A stretch of DNA of 64,000 nucleotides from Lophium mytilinum (Eukaryota; Ascomycota; Dothideomycetes; Mytilinidiales; Mytilinidiaceae). Positions 46,401 to 56,529 of the stretch are shown piece by piece. Each line of letters begins with the position of its first letter. Position 1 is the stretch's first letter. Under the pieces are notes generated by a model. The model ran no database searches and was not told where the DNA came from. It saw only the letters and a program-made list of their open reading frames with translations. A program made the position numbers and the translations under genes. Location of the stretch: the NCBI GenBank assembly GCA_010093605.1, contig MU004181.1, forward strand, positions 992,001 to 1,056,000. The letters run 5' to 3'.

Positions 46401-48369
46401 GGTGCTTGCGTCAGACATGTAGAACACTTGAACAAAAGCTTGTAGGCGTTTGTCGTTATCGTGTCCTTCGTACTCAACTTTAGGGATGAAGCCCCATTCG
46501 AGACTCTTTTCACCCTCTACTTGCGCCAAATCAGACTCATCGTCGGGGGTCAAGTTAGGGCCTTCGTCCTCAAAATCAAGGGGTGACTGGTCATCATCAT
46601 GGTCGATAGTGCTACCTCTGCCGTTACGAGATGCAGTGCGTACACTGGAAGCGTCGTCCTCGACGTCTTCGGACCAGGGGAGAGACCGAACCGCGACTTC
46701 TTGGAGGTGAGCGGCTAAATGGTTTGCCACAAAGGTGGATGCTGCTTTGCTTTTTCGCTGTCGGGTAGTATAGTCCGAGTCATGTGGCGACTCAAGGCCT
46801 TCTAAGAGCTCCTTCGGGGGCTCTAAGCCGCAGAGAGGACATGCCAAAAAGATGTTTTGTGAAGGTCTTGCGTTCATATGCCTGAGTTGGGAGACTTGGA
46901 CATCTGTAAATGTACCTGGATGGTCCAGGTTCATATGATCGACGAAATCAGTCTCAGCTTCGAATACCTCGGGAGATTTTCCATGCATAGTGCAGTGCCA
47001 CTGTCTTGCGTGCTCCCATTCCATATGAGAGATCCATGATTCACGGTTTGAGAATAGGTGGTCGGCCCGGGAACAATTATCGAATACGCAGACGTAGCAT
47101 TCTAAGTCCTGGAGAACGTGAACCCTCCACCGAGTCGGTGTTGATTCCTTCACAGGAAGAATCATACAACAATACGGACATTCAAATTCTTTGCTCGAAG
47201 GCAATAGCTTTGGCGGAGGTGGGACTTGGACTGCATCTGTATGGGGACCAGCAAACACAGTAGATGGCGCTTTTGTTGATGGTGCGAGAACGGAGTCGGC
47301 TCTGAACGCACGAGGGAATGCAGATGCCGTGGTACCAGAGATGGTACTACGGTCCGGCTTTACAGTCAGTTTCGAGACTGTTGAAGACGCAGGCTGGGCC
47401 GCTGGAACCAAAGTGTTTCGTGAGACCTGACTTGCACCCCATAAAGGTATTATTTTCGAAACGGTAGGAGTTAAGCCTTTGCTACCAAGTTTGCTCTGGT
47501 GTCTCCGGCGGAAGATGAAACGGCGCCTGCGCAAAAGCATGGCTTTGCTTATCCTGTCAAGTAATGCAGCATCCGCGTCTGGGAAACGATGCTTGACGAA
47601 ACTACGAGCGAAAAGCCCGAAATTTGGACTGAAGTCATTTCCTGCTTCATCTTTGATCACTCTGATATCGGCCTTAAGATTCTGCGTGGCTTGGGATGGT
47701 TTACGGATAGCCTAAGCGATCAAAATCAGAACTGTTTAAGATGAGATCGAACGGAGCGCATACCGTAGTGAACCTGAAGAGCCTGTCCACGACTTGCTCT
47801 ACGGAACGTAGTCGCTCTTCAAAAGGGGGTAGGGTCTCTGACTTGGTGTCGCTTTCCGAGTCCAGATCAGACGCGGAGGCAGAATAGTAAGACTGCGGTG
47901 CAGCAGAAGATACAGAATGACTTGAGACGGAAGTGGTATCATCGAAATATCCTGAAGCTTCCGCAGGATCTTCTTCGTGGTCATCGCTGGCTCCATAAGC
48001 GCTTTGGTGGATGTAAGTTGCTACTCTTCTTGTTAGTTGGACGTAAGATATTAGTGTCGTGGAGACTAAAAGTAGAGGTGTCCTGTATCATCACGTACCC
48101 CTTTGAAGGTGATCTTGCAGCCCATCGAGAAGACCTTTGACAAGAAGTTTTGGCTGATGCTCTTCGCGGAGCCGATGATCTAGCGATGCATGGCCCGCTG
48201 CGAATACTCCGATGTTTCCGGCCCAGATATTGAAGCGGCCGTGCTGGTCATCCAAGGCTGAAATCAACGCAGCCTTCTCATGTGGTGCATCTTCAGATAA
48301 CAGTGTCTTCAAGCGATTGAAAAGGACTACACAAGCCGAAGCCTGTGTTTCTAATGTCCTCTTATCCAT
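43465..48369 (-). CDS. NLR-type STAND protein: fungal N-terminal domain, C2H2-like zinc region, NB-ARC, TPR
   Basis: Nine exons (48369..48099, 48020..47764, 47711..45216, 45159..45002, 44946..44166, 44095..44061, 44006..43868, 43820..43768, 43705..43465), 1476 aa, with no disruption. Residues 1-90 form a domain common in fungal NLR/zinc-finger proteins (CVVLFNRLKTLLSEDAPHEKAALISALDD). Residues about 350-510 hold several Cys/His pairs (ECPYCCMILP, CYVCVFDNCS, WHCTMHGKSP, ACPLCGLEPP with HLAAHLQ). An acidic linker leads to NB-ARC at about 635-1000: Walker A GAGGMGKSQL, Walker B WLLVYDGAD, sensor-like ITSRDPLPW, and GGLPLAL. After residue 1010 come TPR units (DAGWYQHERGGSSEAEGFYDTAQYI; WNQLGTAKMINELWEEGEDCF; AIGNVKATQGHMEESLEFHRKAL; DTALTLLDQALRAYGDREAYKPEKAR; pieces of longer segments). 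Such proteins are ligand-triggered oligomerising sensors. It is divergent from the HeLo-like gene and next to a HET gene. Confidence 0.92.
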
Positions 48370-48752
48370 CGAGAGGTTGCAACATGAGAAAATGACGGGT
48401 ACAAGAGCTTGAACGGTGAAGTTTCGATACTGCAGCCAGGGTGCTCAAGGAAAGAGGCGAAGGGGCGGGCACGTTTTCAACTGACCGGTTCTGAAAATAC
48501 AGTGAACAGCGATTGGTTGATCCCGCAGGGCGAGACTAACACAAGGCAGACATGCGAAGAGAAAATGGTGAGCAGGCTGGAGGATTATTTCGTGGTTCGC
48601 ATTGCTGCAAGCCGTAAGGCAAACCGGTGGGCTGTGTTAAGCCTCGGGCAACCCCCACATCGCCGGACGAGAGCATATGTATAGAGCCTGGGAGGAAGAA
48701 TTCTGTATTCCTCTCGGCCTTGACACTGTTATTACACATTTCACACCTCATT
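48370..48752. promoter_or_regulatory. bidirectional upstream region of NLR and HeLo-like genes
   Basis: 383 bp between the two start codons. It contains ATTGG (reverse CCAAT) at about 48512, a GGGGCGGGC box near 48461 and two ACCGGT palindromes (about 48483 and 48624). The short distance makes shared control of receptor and putative effector plausible. Confidence 0.5.
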
Positions 48753-50621
48753 ATGTCTGGAGCCGAAGTCGGTTTGCTGTTAGCAATAATACCTATCTTA
48801 GTCAACGCTGCCGAGCATTCAAAGAGAGTATGCCGTCCAGTGCGTGCAGCACTCCACCCTTCTGATGCGGCTGAGAAGCTTGCGGACTTTTTCCAAGACC
48901 TTCATATCGAAGTTAATTTCCTCGACATAACCATCAATAACCTCATTCGTGACCTACCAATGCTTTCGGAAGATCAGGCTCGACGGCTTGGTGATTTTTC
49001 GAAGCCCAGCAGCTGGGAAAGTCCCGAAATCACAACCGCGCTGGAGGATAGATTAGGCGCGTCTTACAAGGCGTTTGCGGCTACAGTACAAGCAGCGCTT
49101 CGGATCTTGGAGGATATCCTGAGTGGTCAAACTCTCGAGAGTCTCAAAAAACATGGAGCTGTCGCGGTAAGCGGAAGCCGGGTATCCCATTTCGCATACA
49201 CTAACAACTTTCCTTCACAGAACCCAAGCGACAAGTATAGCAAGCTCTCTATTTTGAGGCGAAATATCACCCACGGAGACAACAAAAGTTCTCTCTTACG
49301 CAGAGTCCAGTTCAGTACCAGAGAGGACAAGCGAAAGCGCTCGCTCAAAAGACTCACCAAAAATAATCACAACCTAGAGAGGCTCCTCAGTCAGACACAA
49401 GAGCCACCCAGCACTAAACTTTCGCGTAAAGCAGCTCCGAAAGGGCAATTCTGGAAGTTTTTGCATAACCTCTACGATGCAATGGTTCGACAGCTGTCAT
49501 GTGGCTGCCCACCGTATCACCAAGGAAGAGTGGATATGGTGAAAAGCTTGCAAAGTTCACTCTGCGAATCTTCTGCGACAGTGGATCTGGATGTCTTTTT
49601 ATCGCGAAAGCTGATGGATGATTACGAGACTACGAGGTGGCATGGTAGCACTATTAGCATCAACCTTGAGAAGTGAGTCCGATATTTGCTCTCTTCTGGG
49701 CCCTACTGTGAGCTAACAGCTTGATGTAGTTTGTCTACGCCAAAAGTATGCGTCAGCTTCGCCCAGGACGTTGACGAAGACGGTGCAAGTCGTACAAGGG
49801 CAGACAGTGTCATAGAACCACGGTCTCCAGATTTGCCAGAAGAAGCAATTGAGAACATTTGCCATCTGATGGAAGTTGCGTACGAAAATGAGTGCAAGCT
49901 GCGGATGCTCTTTGACAGTAACCAGCTATTCCGCGCGAAATCCCTGAGCCAGCATCGCGGTCTCGGCCAAGGAACATCTCTCGGAAAGCTGCTCCGAGAA
50001 AAGAGGAAGTTGACGTTGAAGCAGAAGAGAGTGTTGGCAGTCGTCTTAGCCCACGCTATGCTTCAATACCATGGCAGCCCTTGGATGAGCGATGAGTGGT
50101 CCAAAGACCAAGTCGAGTTCTTTTGTGATCAATCTGGGTGCGACACGCTCAATATCCAGCGGCCATACATATCGACGCACTTCCTCGAGTCGTCAGGTCA
50201 GGCCGTAACGCCAGACTATGCCCTGCACCAATACCCGGCTGTCTTAGCGTTGGGCATCATGCTACTAGAGATCCATCTCGGGGACACGATTGAGTCGAGG
50301 AGGAAGCCCGACGAAGACTGTGGTAAGGATGGTCGTGTGAACGTCAACACAAACTTGTTCACGGCCCACCGGATTCTCAAGGACTCTTGTGACGATATGT
50401 ATGGCAATTACAGTAATGCTATCCGAGCTTGCCTTGACCAGAGTATATTCCTAGGCATGGACGAGGACGACTTCCGACAAGCGCTCTATAGCAACATCGT
50501 GGCTCCGCTGGAGGAAGAGTTGAAGACGGGATTTCAGATGAACGTTAGCCACGTGTGGGAAGGCGGGAATCTCAGTTCTGTGCAGGTGATTGCAGGACAG
50601 ATGGCGGCGTGTGTTCTCTGA
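48753..50621 (+). CDS. HeLo-like N-terminus plus kinase-like C-terminus (DUF7580-type), putative cell-death effector
   Basis: Three exons (48753..49166, 49221..49672, 49730..50621), 585 aa. Residues 1-135 begin with a hydrophobic helix (MSGAEVGLLLAIIPILVNAAEH) and continue as amphipathic helices (LADFFQDLHIEVNFLDITINNLIRDL), the look of fungal HeLo/HeLo-like domains. The middle is basic and helical (STREDKRKRSLKRLTKNNHNLERLL). The last 250 residues contain LTLKQKRVLAVVLAHAMLQYHGSPWMSDEW, RPYISTHF and YPAVLALGIMLLEIHLGD, resembling a kinase C-lobe. No HRD or DFG motif is visible, so it should be catalytically dead. The order is like animal and plant MLKL (four-helix bundle plus pseudokinase). 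The name DUF7580 is from memory of the family pattern. Role as NLR partner is inferred from head-to-head placement. Confidence 0.85.
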
Positions 50622-51344
50622 CGCCCAGGGTGTTCTTGGATTGTTGATCATGTGAAACTTTGGGGGTGTGCGTTGGCGTTCTCCTGTACGTATAACTGGT
50701 CTGAGGGCGTTGTATATCCTGGGTATTGCTTTTTGGTCGCGGAAATAGGGCATGCATGCATTAACCTCCCGCACCTCTCAATGCATCTCATCGGGCCACG
50801 CGCGCAACCTGCTGCCAAGTCTTGAATTGTGCCGCTCACCGAACGTAGTGCGACACCCTCCTACCTACACTGCTGTGCTTCACGTCGTCGACTTTGAAGC
50901 TTCGTTGAAGAGAATGGCAACCGTCATGCGGCCTTGACGCGTGAGGCAGAGAGGCGCCCGACACCTTACGGTATCTGGCAAGGCACGCAATCGCAAGGCT
51001 GACCCCTCCCTCACCGCTGCGGCGATGACTTGTCGTCGCACGAGCGATTTCGGGCTCGAATAATATCCGGATAACCTCCAGCTCCCTCTGCTCGCCAACT
51101 GACCTCTCTCGAACCTCCTCTTCAATTCGGACCTCAAGCCATTGCCATAAGTCTGCGGATTGCCATTAAGCCTCTGGATTGCTGAACACTGCAAAGCTCG
51201 AAGAACAGTCCCGTGAGAGATCCGGAAGAAGTAGGAACCTTCCAACCTAGCAATTGCGTCCGATTGAGACTCAATGGTGTCATAGCACTCGGCTTCTACC
51301 AATCGACAGTGACAAATACTCCCATTGAGCAGCCTCTTGAACAA
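50622..51344. other. intergenic, no gene seen
   Basis: 3' flank of the HeLo-like gene and 5' leader of the next small gene. No supported open frame. Confidence 0.45.
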
Positions 51345-51404
51345 GTAAGTGGTACGAGGTCTTACGTAGACGGAGTGCGTCAGCCGCTAACTTGCCAATC
51401 TTAG
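51345..51404 (+). other. likely 5' UTR intron of the small gene
   Basis: GTAAGT donor, GCTAAC branch point 17 nt before a CTTAG acceptor, 60 nt long, ending 13 nt before the ATG of the 76-aa frame. Its presence supports transcription of the small gene. Confidence 0.5.
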
Positions 51405-51417
51405 AGAGTTCATCACC

Positions 51418-51648
51418 ATGACTACCTCTACCGAACAATCCAGCGAGAAGCCAGCTGTCGTAAAGGCTCAGCCCTGGAAGGCCGTCTGGCCTGCTCCTCG
51501 CGAGTCGCAGCCTCAAGCCCAGATCTTCGGCTTCAAGAAGGGAGAAGTCATGGTCTTCGACGGCAACGCAGGCAACTTCTTCGTGAGGGACGGCTGGGCT
51601 TTGGAACAAGAGAGTGGGAAGGCTTCAAACCCAACTCCCGAAGCTTGA
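51418..51648 (+). CDS. small conserved-looking protein of unknown function (76 aa)
   Basis: An uninterrupted frame starting ATGACTACCTCTACC in a good context (CATCACCATG), preceded by a likely 5' UTR intron. The product has a disordered Ser/Glu/Pro N-terminus, a compact middle (WPAPRESQPQAQIFGFKKG, VMVFDGNAGNFFVRDGWALE) and a Pro/Glu tail. The middle looks like a short beta-rich unit. No signal peptide, membrane segment or known motif is seen. I do not recognise it. It could be a lineage-specific small protein. Confidence 0.5.
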   Translation: MTTSTEQSSEKPAVVKAQPWKAVWPAPRESQPQAQIFGFKKGEVMVFDGNAGNFFVRDGWALEQESGKASNPTPEA

Positions 51649-51984
51649 GGACAGCATGGGCGACTGGCGACTCCTGTAGTTGCGCTGGAGCTTCGACAAC
51701 GGACATAAATGATACGAGCTTGGGCGTGATGCCCAATTGAACAGGAGTATGGCAATTCATATAGGAGTGAGGTGTTGGTGGCAGTCTGATTAAGCTCGGT
51801 CTAGCGTACCAGAATGATGGCAGCTAGCAAACATCCAATTTCCCTTGACCCACTTTCGCCACCTATATTTGAATCTGGCACTTCGTTGTGACATGATTGG
51901 TTGGAATTGCAGTAATATATAGGTATATCTGTACCGACTAACACCTGAGAGCACGCACTCATTCCTGCCTCGAGTTATGCATGC

Positions 51985-52945
51985 CTATTCACCATCAAAT
52001 CCCCCATAATACACTAATGCGCGAACCTCGATGCTTTCACGGGGAGCAGCATCTTTGTCCGCTAGTGGGTTCGGAAACGCCGTATGCGGCACCGACTTGA
52101 CATCTGCTGTGGTATCCGATTGCAAGAATACCCACGCCTCGGACGGCTGCTGGCCTGAAAGGTAGACCCATTCGTGCCGAGGAGAATAGTACAATTGGCG
52201 GTTTTCCACCACGTAGTCTGGATAAACGAGGTCGCAGGGCTCCAGGTCTGTTTCAGGCTTGATCGAACGTGGATCACACATGGCCAGAGGCCAGTCTTTC
52301 ACTGGGCCCTTCAGTGGTTTCCATACATTGACACACTGCACTCGATCTTTCAAGACTTCGTCGGCGTTGTCCCTGTTGAGTTTCTGGACCATGTCTCGTG
52401 CCCATTCAGGCGTAGTATCTAACCAAGTCAGTTAGAGACTCAGCATTCGTCGCGAGAAGTGCTTACCGACATGAGCCATTGAGGTCGGCTGATTGTACCT
52501 ATACGGCTTGCCAGTTGAAATAGGGAACTCGTCATGCCTCTTCCTGACCTGATTTAGTTAGTCTCGATAGCCTCAAATCGATGGTACTTCATACAGTATG
52601 TTCGAAAATCTGCACATGTACTGCTCCTAAGAAAGCGCAAAGACTGTCCGCAACTTCTCGTAGATAGACGTTGATAAGCTTCTCTTCATCGTCGTAGTCA
52701 TCGTAACTCATTTTACTCTCAAGGCTCATGATTGTGAATCCATTTTTCTCGAAAGAGAGATCTTTCAACCGAGGACGAATATCGCGAATCGTAACATCAT
52801 GCTTCTCGAGGACGATGTTCGATCGCGGAAAGTCATTTGGCGGTGTGAAGCGCAGTGAGTAGGGCTTCTCATCGTGATAGAGGTCATTTCTCTTCAAGAA
52901 GTAGATCGAAGTCTGGGGATCAGTTTCTGGAACTGCTCCAGGCAT
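51985..52945 (-). CDS. AsaB/CmcJ-type hydroxylase/desaturase (2OG-Fe(II)-like)
   Basis: Three exons (52945..52595, 52548..52467, 52418..51985), 288 aa. The sequence follows the fungal GA4-desaturase/AsaB family: SIYFLKRNDLYHDEKPYSLRF, RSNIVLEKHDVTIRDIRPR, SFEKNGFTIM, YRYNQPTSMAHVDTTPEWA and YSPRHEWVYLSGQQPSEAWVF. Likely metal ligands are His and Asp in AHVDTT and His in VPHTAFPNP, with Arg in ESIEVRAL as the 2-oxoglutarate anchor. Members hydroxylate or desaturate small molecules in secondary metabolism or breakdown. It lies beside another 2OG oxygenase and an ACMSD-type enzyme, suggesting a shared pathway. Confidence 0.88.
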
Positions 52946-53210
52946 CTTGGTTCTGTTCGAACGTTCTATGTTGCATAACGAAGGAGAGATGGGAGGATGA
53001 GGCTCGGGCGCTGCAGATGGCCGAGTCCAGTGATCAGCCTTGCAGCGCAATCAGCGCAAGCTTCGCGCTAAGCTGCAAGTGGTGTAACCTTTTGTATTTT
53101 ATCGAGCGGCACAATCAACAATACGACTTGTCAATATGAAAGGTACGTTTCTCCACTCAATACATCATTTTACAAGCTAATTGTGTTTTGCTTTTTGAAG
53201 GCCTTGGCCC

Positions 53211-54362
53211 TCAGTAAGTAGCCTCCAATCTCCTGACCAGATATTCTCCACTGTTCACCCCCTCATATTTCTTGCTTACAGACTCATACGTTCCCGGGAT
53301 CGCGTCAATAAGTTTGTCAAAGTTTGGATTGCAAAAGTACGCCACCGAATAACGTGCCGGGTGAGTATCTCCAACTTCTTGGCCTTTCTTCAGAGGAGGC
53401 TCTACTACCCGATGCTTGGTGCTCTTGATAGTGTCATTCGACCATCTTGCGAGCAAGTCCCCGGCATTGACGACGATCGTGCCTGGAATAGGGGTTGCAT
53501 CCACGAAGGTGTTGTTGGGTGAGAGGACTTGGAGACCTCCTCGATCGTCCTGGAAGAGTAGCGTCAAGGAACCTATCGAGTCAGCGAACTCCTTTAGAAC
53601 TTTCCATGCCCTAAATACTCACCATAATCCGTGTGTTCGCCTGCTCTAACCTGCTGTAGACCGTCATCTCTCTTGAAGACATCCCTCTTCACTGCTGGGT
53701 AGTGCAGTAGTCTCAGGGTATTGTCGCCTTGGTCCGTGAAACTGTCGAACCACGCGGAATCAATGCCCAAACCAAGGGCTATTGCCCTCATAACTTCGAC
53801 GTGCAAGTCCTTGCAAAGCCCGTGGAACTGCAGCATCAACTTCTTGAATGCCTTTCCCTCATCGTCAAACTTATCCGGCCACATGTTAGGGCATCCCTCT
53901 TCGCCTTCCCTGCCAATCTCCAGGCTCTCCTTCAAGTCTGGTACGGCCGCACGTAGGGCCTCGACATCTCCTTTATCGGCCAGTTGTGTAACTTTCTCGC
54001 GGCCGTGGGCAGCATAACCGCGATTGGCTTTCGCGCTATACCACGCAAGCTCGTCCTTTTGCTTCTGGGCGCGCTCAAAGAACCTGGCCGAGGAAGAGAA
54101 GACATTGGAGACTTCTGTTGCGGGTAGGCCGTGATTTTTGAGGTAAATGAATCCAGCCTGCTGGAAGCCCTTCAGAAGAGCGTCCGCAGTTGTCTTCTTT
54201 TCGGATGAAGTGCCATTGAGGAATAGGGAGAAGTCAATGAGCTATATGGAGGCAACGATCAGCACCTTCAAAAGTAACAAATAAGACATATGTAACTCGG
54301 TTACTTACAGGTATGGAAAGGTTGTCTTTCTCGACTGCACTGTCTACTGCTACTGGAGCCAT
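53211..54362 (-). CDS. 2-oxoglutarate/Fe(II)-dependent dioxygenase (isopenicillin N synthase-like)
   Basis: Three exons (54362..54309, 54241..53623, 53572..53211), 344 aa. The DIOX_N region is IPLIDFSLFLNGTS...GFQQAGFIYLKNHGLP; the catalytic jelly roll is LRLLHYPAVKR...GEHTDYGSLTLLFQDDRGGLQVL. Iron ligands are His and Asp of HTD and the His of STKHRVV; Arg in ARYSVAYF binds 2OG. All are present, so it should be active. The family covers fungal oxygenases acting on small molecules such as flavonoid-like, gibberellin or thymine substrates; the substrate here is unknown. The start codon is 414 bp from the divergent ACMSD-like gene. Confidence 0.93.
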
Positions 54363-54776
54363 GGTCTATACAAAGAGGCGAAGAGGCGTTGCGGGGTGGT
54401 GGCGGGGTAAGTCTGCAGATTGGGAAATATACTTTCAATTAGCTCTGACCAGCGAGCGCCAGTAGTCGTATGATATTCAGGTGAGGCATTAATGTATCGT
54501 AGGGCGCCGACCTCCGCAGCTTCTCGACCGTGAACCCTTGGGTTCTCTGGGCAAGGCGGGGCAGGAATGACCCCAAGAGGAAGTTGACCGATAAAGGAGA
54601 TAAGCGAGTGAAAGGTGGGGCAATTGAGCTTTTCGTAAACAGTGTGACAGCATCACTACTCCAGGACCCTCGGGTATTCACAAAACTTCAGCCATTGCGC
54701 CTAAAGTACACCTCAAACTTCGTCGGGAAACAGCCATACACTCATTAGGTTGCTGTCGCAGAGACAATACCTGATC
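54363..54776. promoter_or_regulatory. shared upstream region of the dioxygenase and ACMSD-like genes
   Basis: 414 bp between divergent starts. No further gene. Shared control of the two enzymes is possible but untested. Confidence 0.4.
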
Positions 54777-55925
54777 ATGGTCGTCGTCGACGTGCACACT
54801 CATGTGTACCCTCCCACTTATGTGGAGCTCCTCCGCAATCGCTCCTCCGTCCCTTACATCCGCACCTTTCCAGAGACGGGAGATGTTGCTCGAATGGTCA
54901 TTCTGCCTGGAGAAGATGACCCCAATACCCCATCAACCGCTCGAGGCCGGCCAGTAGGCTCCGAGTACTGGGACATCGCACAGAAGATTGCTTTCATGGA
55001 CACTCATAAGATTGACGTATCCGTTATATCGCTGGCCAACCCTTGGCTAGACTTTCTACCGTCAAATGAGGCGGGAGATGTAGCGCAGAAGATCAACGAC
55101 GATGTCAACGATCAATGCTCGAAATACCCGGGTCGGTTATACGCGTTCGGGACCTTACCTCTTTCCGCGCCAATAGACGTGATCGTGAAAGAGATTGAAA
55201 GATTATCAAAGATGAAGTACATGCGAGGGATCATAATTGGGACTTCGGGACTAGGCCAGGGACTGGATGATCTCAAACTTGACCCCATTTACGCCGCTCT
55301 GGAAAAGCATAGCTCACTCATCTTTCTACACCCGCATTATGGACTCCCACAATCGGTATATGGACCTCGTGCCAATGAATACGGACATGTGTTACCACTG
55401 GCGATGGGGTTTCCGTTAGAAACAACAATCGCAGTGACGAGAATGCTGTTAAGTGGAGTATGGGACCGTTTTCAGAACTTGGAAGTACTCATTGCCCACT
55501 CTGGTGGCACACTCCCCTTTTTGGCTGGACGGATAGAGAGTTGTGTCAGTCACGATGCACATATGAAGAAGGAGGGCAAGTTGGAAGGGAGGAGGCCCAT
55601 CTGGGACATCTTCAAGAAGAATATCTACCTGGATGCTGTCATTTACTCTGAAGTGGGATTGAAAGCTGCCGTTGAAGCCTCCGGTGCCGATCGCCTGCTT
55701 TTCGGTAAGCCCTTAATCAGTTCGGTCTTTTTCTTGAATTCAGATCGCTGATATATTATAGGAACCGATCATCCATTCTTTCCACCTCTCGAAGAAGAGG
55801 CAACGAAATGGGAGAGCGTCAGTACCAATTACTCGGCTATAGAAGCAGCCTTCCCGCAAGACGATAAGGCGGCGAAGGATGTGTTGGGCGGCAACGCCGT
55901 AAGAATCCTGCGGCTCGAGCAATAG
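54777..55925 (+). CDS. amidohydrolase-2 family decarboxylase (ACMSD-like)
   Basis: Two exons (54777..55704, 55762..55925), 363 aa. The metal-binding start is VDVHTHVYPP (HxH); other ligands are His in IFLHPHYGLP and IAHSGG and Asp in GTDHPFF, across the exon junction. YGHVLPLAMGFPLETT and PFLAGRIE are typical of 2-amino-3-carboxymuconate-6-semialdehyde decarboxylase and related non-oxidative decarboxylases (gamma-resorcylate type). It probably removes CO2 from an aromatic or muconate-type acid in the cytosol. Together with the two neighbouring oxygenases it could form part of a catabolic route, for example an aromatic or kynurenine-like branch. Confidence 0.92.
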
Positions 55926-56529
55926 ATCATTTACATATTTGTGGCTTTCACATGTTCGAGATTCACGTGCATATTCTCGAGTTGTCTCGAGAAGAGTTTC
56001 AAAGATAATATCTTGCATGGCGCGGCGTTATATATTTAGACACTCCGTATTGATGTAGCCTAGTAGCCCGACTTAGCATTTCGAAATCAGCCTCAAGCTA
56101 TTTATCCCCCTTCATTGTCACAAAGAATTATACTTACTATCCGTCTAATTCATAGTTTTCAGAACTTCACATATTGTACGGAATTCCCATCGCAAAGGGC
56201 ACCTCAAAAATCTAGAGGGATCTATGCAAATTGATGCTTCTCGATTCTCCAACTTACAATCCGGGAAACTTTACATGTTAATCAGTTAATTCAAGATGCA
56301 CTGAAGCAACTTCAAAAGTGGTACTGTCTATTGATGGTTGATGGTTGGTTATGATTGGTCAGACTTTATTCTACGGTGAGCGCATTGATCCAGCCGCGCA
56401 ATTAAATCCATGTCTGGAACGGCGTATCTGGCTTATTAACTTAGCAGGCACCTCCATTGCATACTCAGAACTTTCCTTCTGTTCCGCCCTCTTTCTAACT
56501 TTCCTTCACCACACTCGTTATGTGACAGG
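55926..56529. other. AT-rich intergenic stretch, no gene seen
   Basis: 3' flank of the ACMSD-like gene and upstream region of the DUF3431 gene. No supported gene. Confidence 0.45.

Noticed and set aside
48150-48230. FNIWAGNIGVFAAG in the NLR N-terminus as an amyloid signalling motif
   Set aside because: To my knowledge this segment is part of a widely conserved fungal N-terminal domain, not an isolated repeat motif, and it has no matching partner in the HeLo-like protein.
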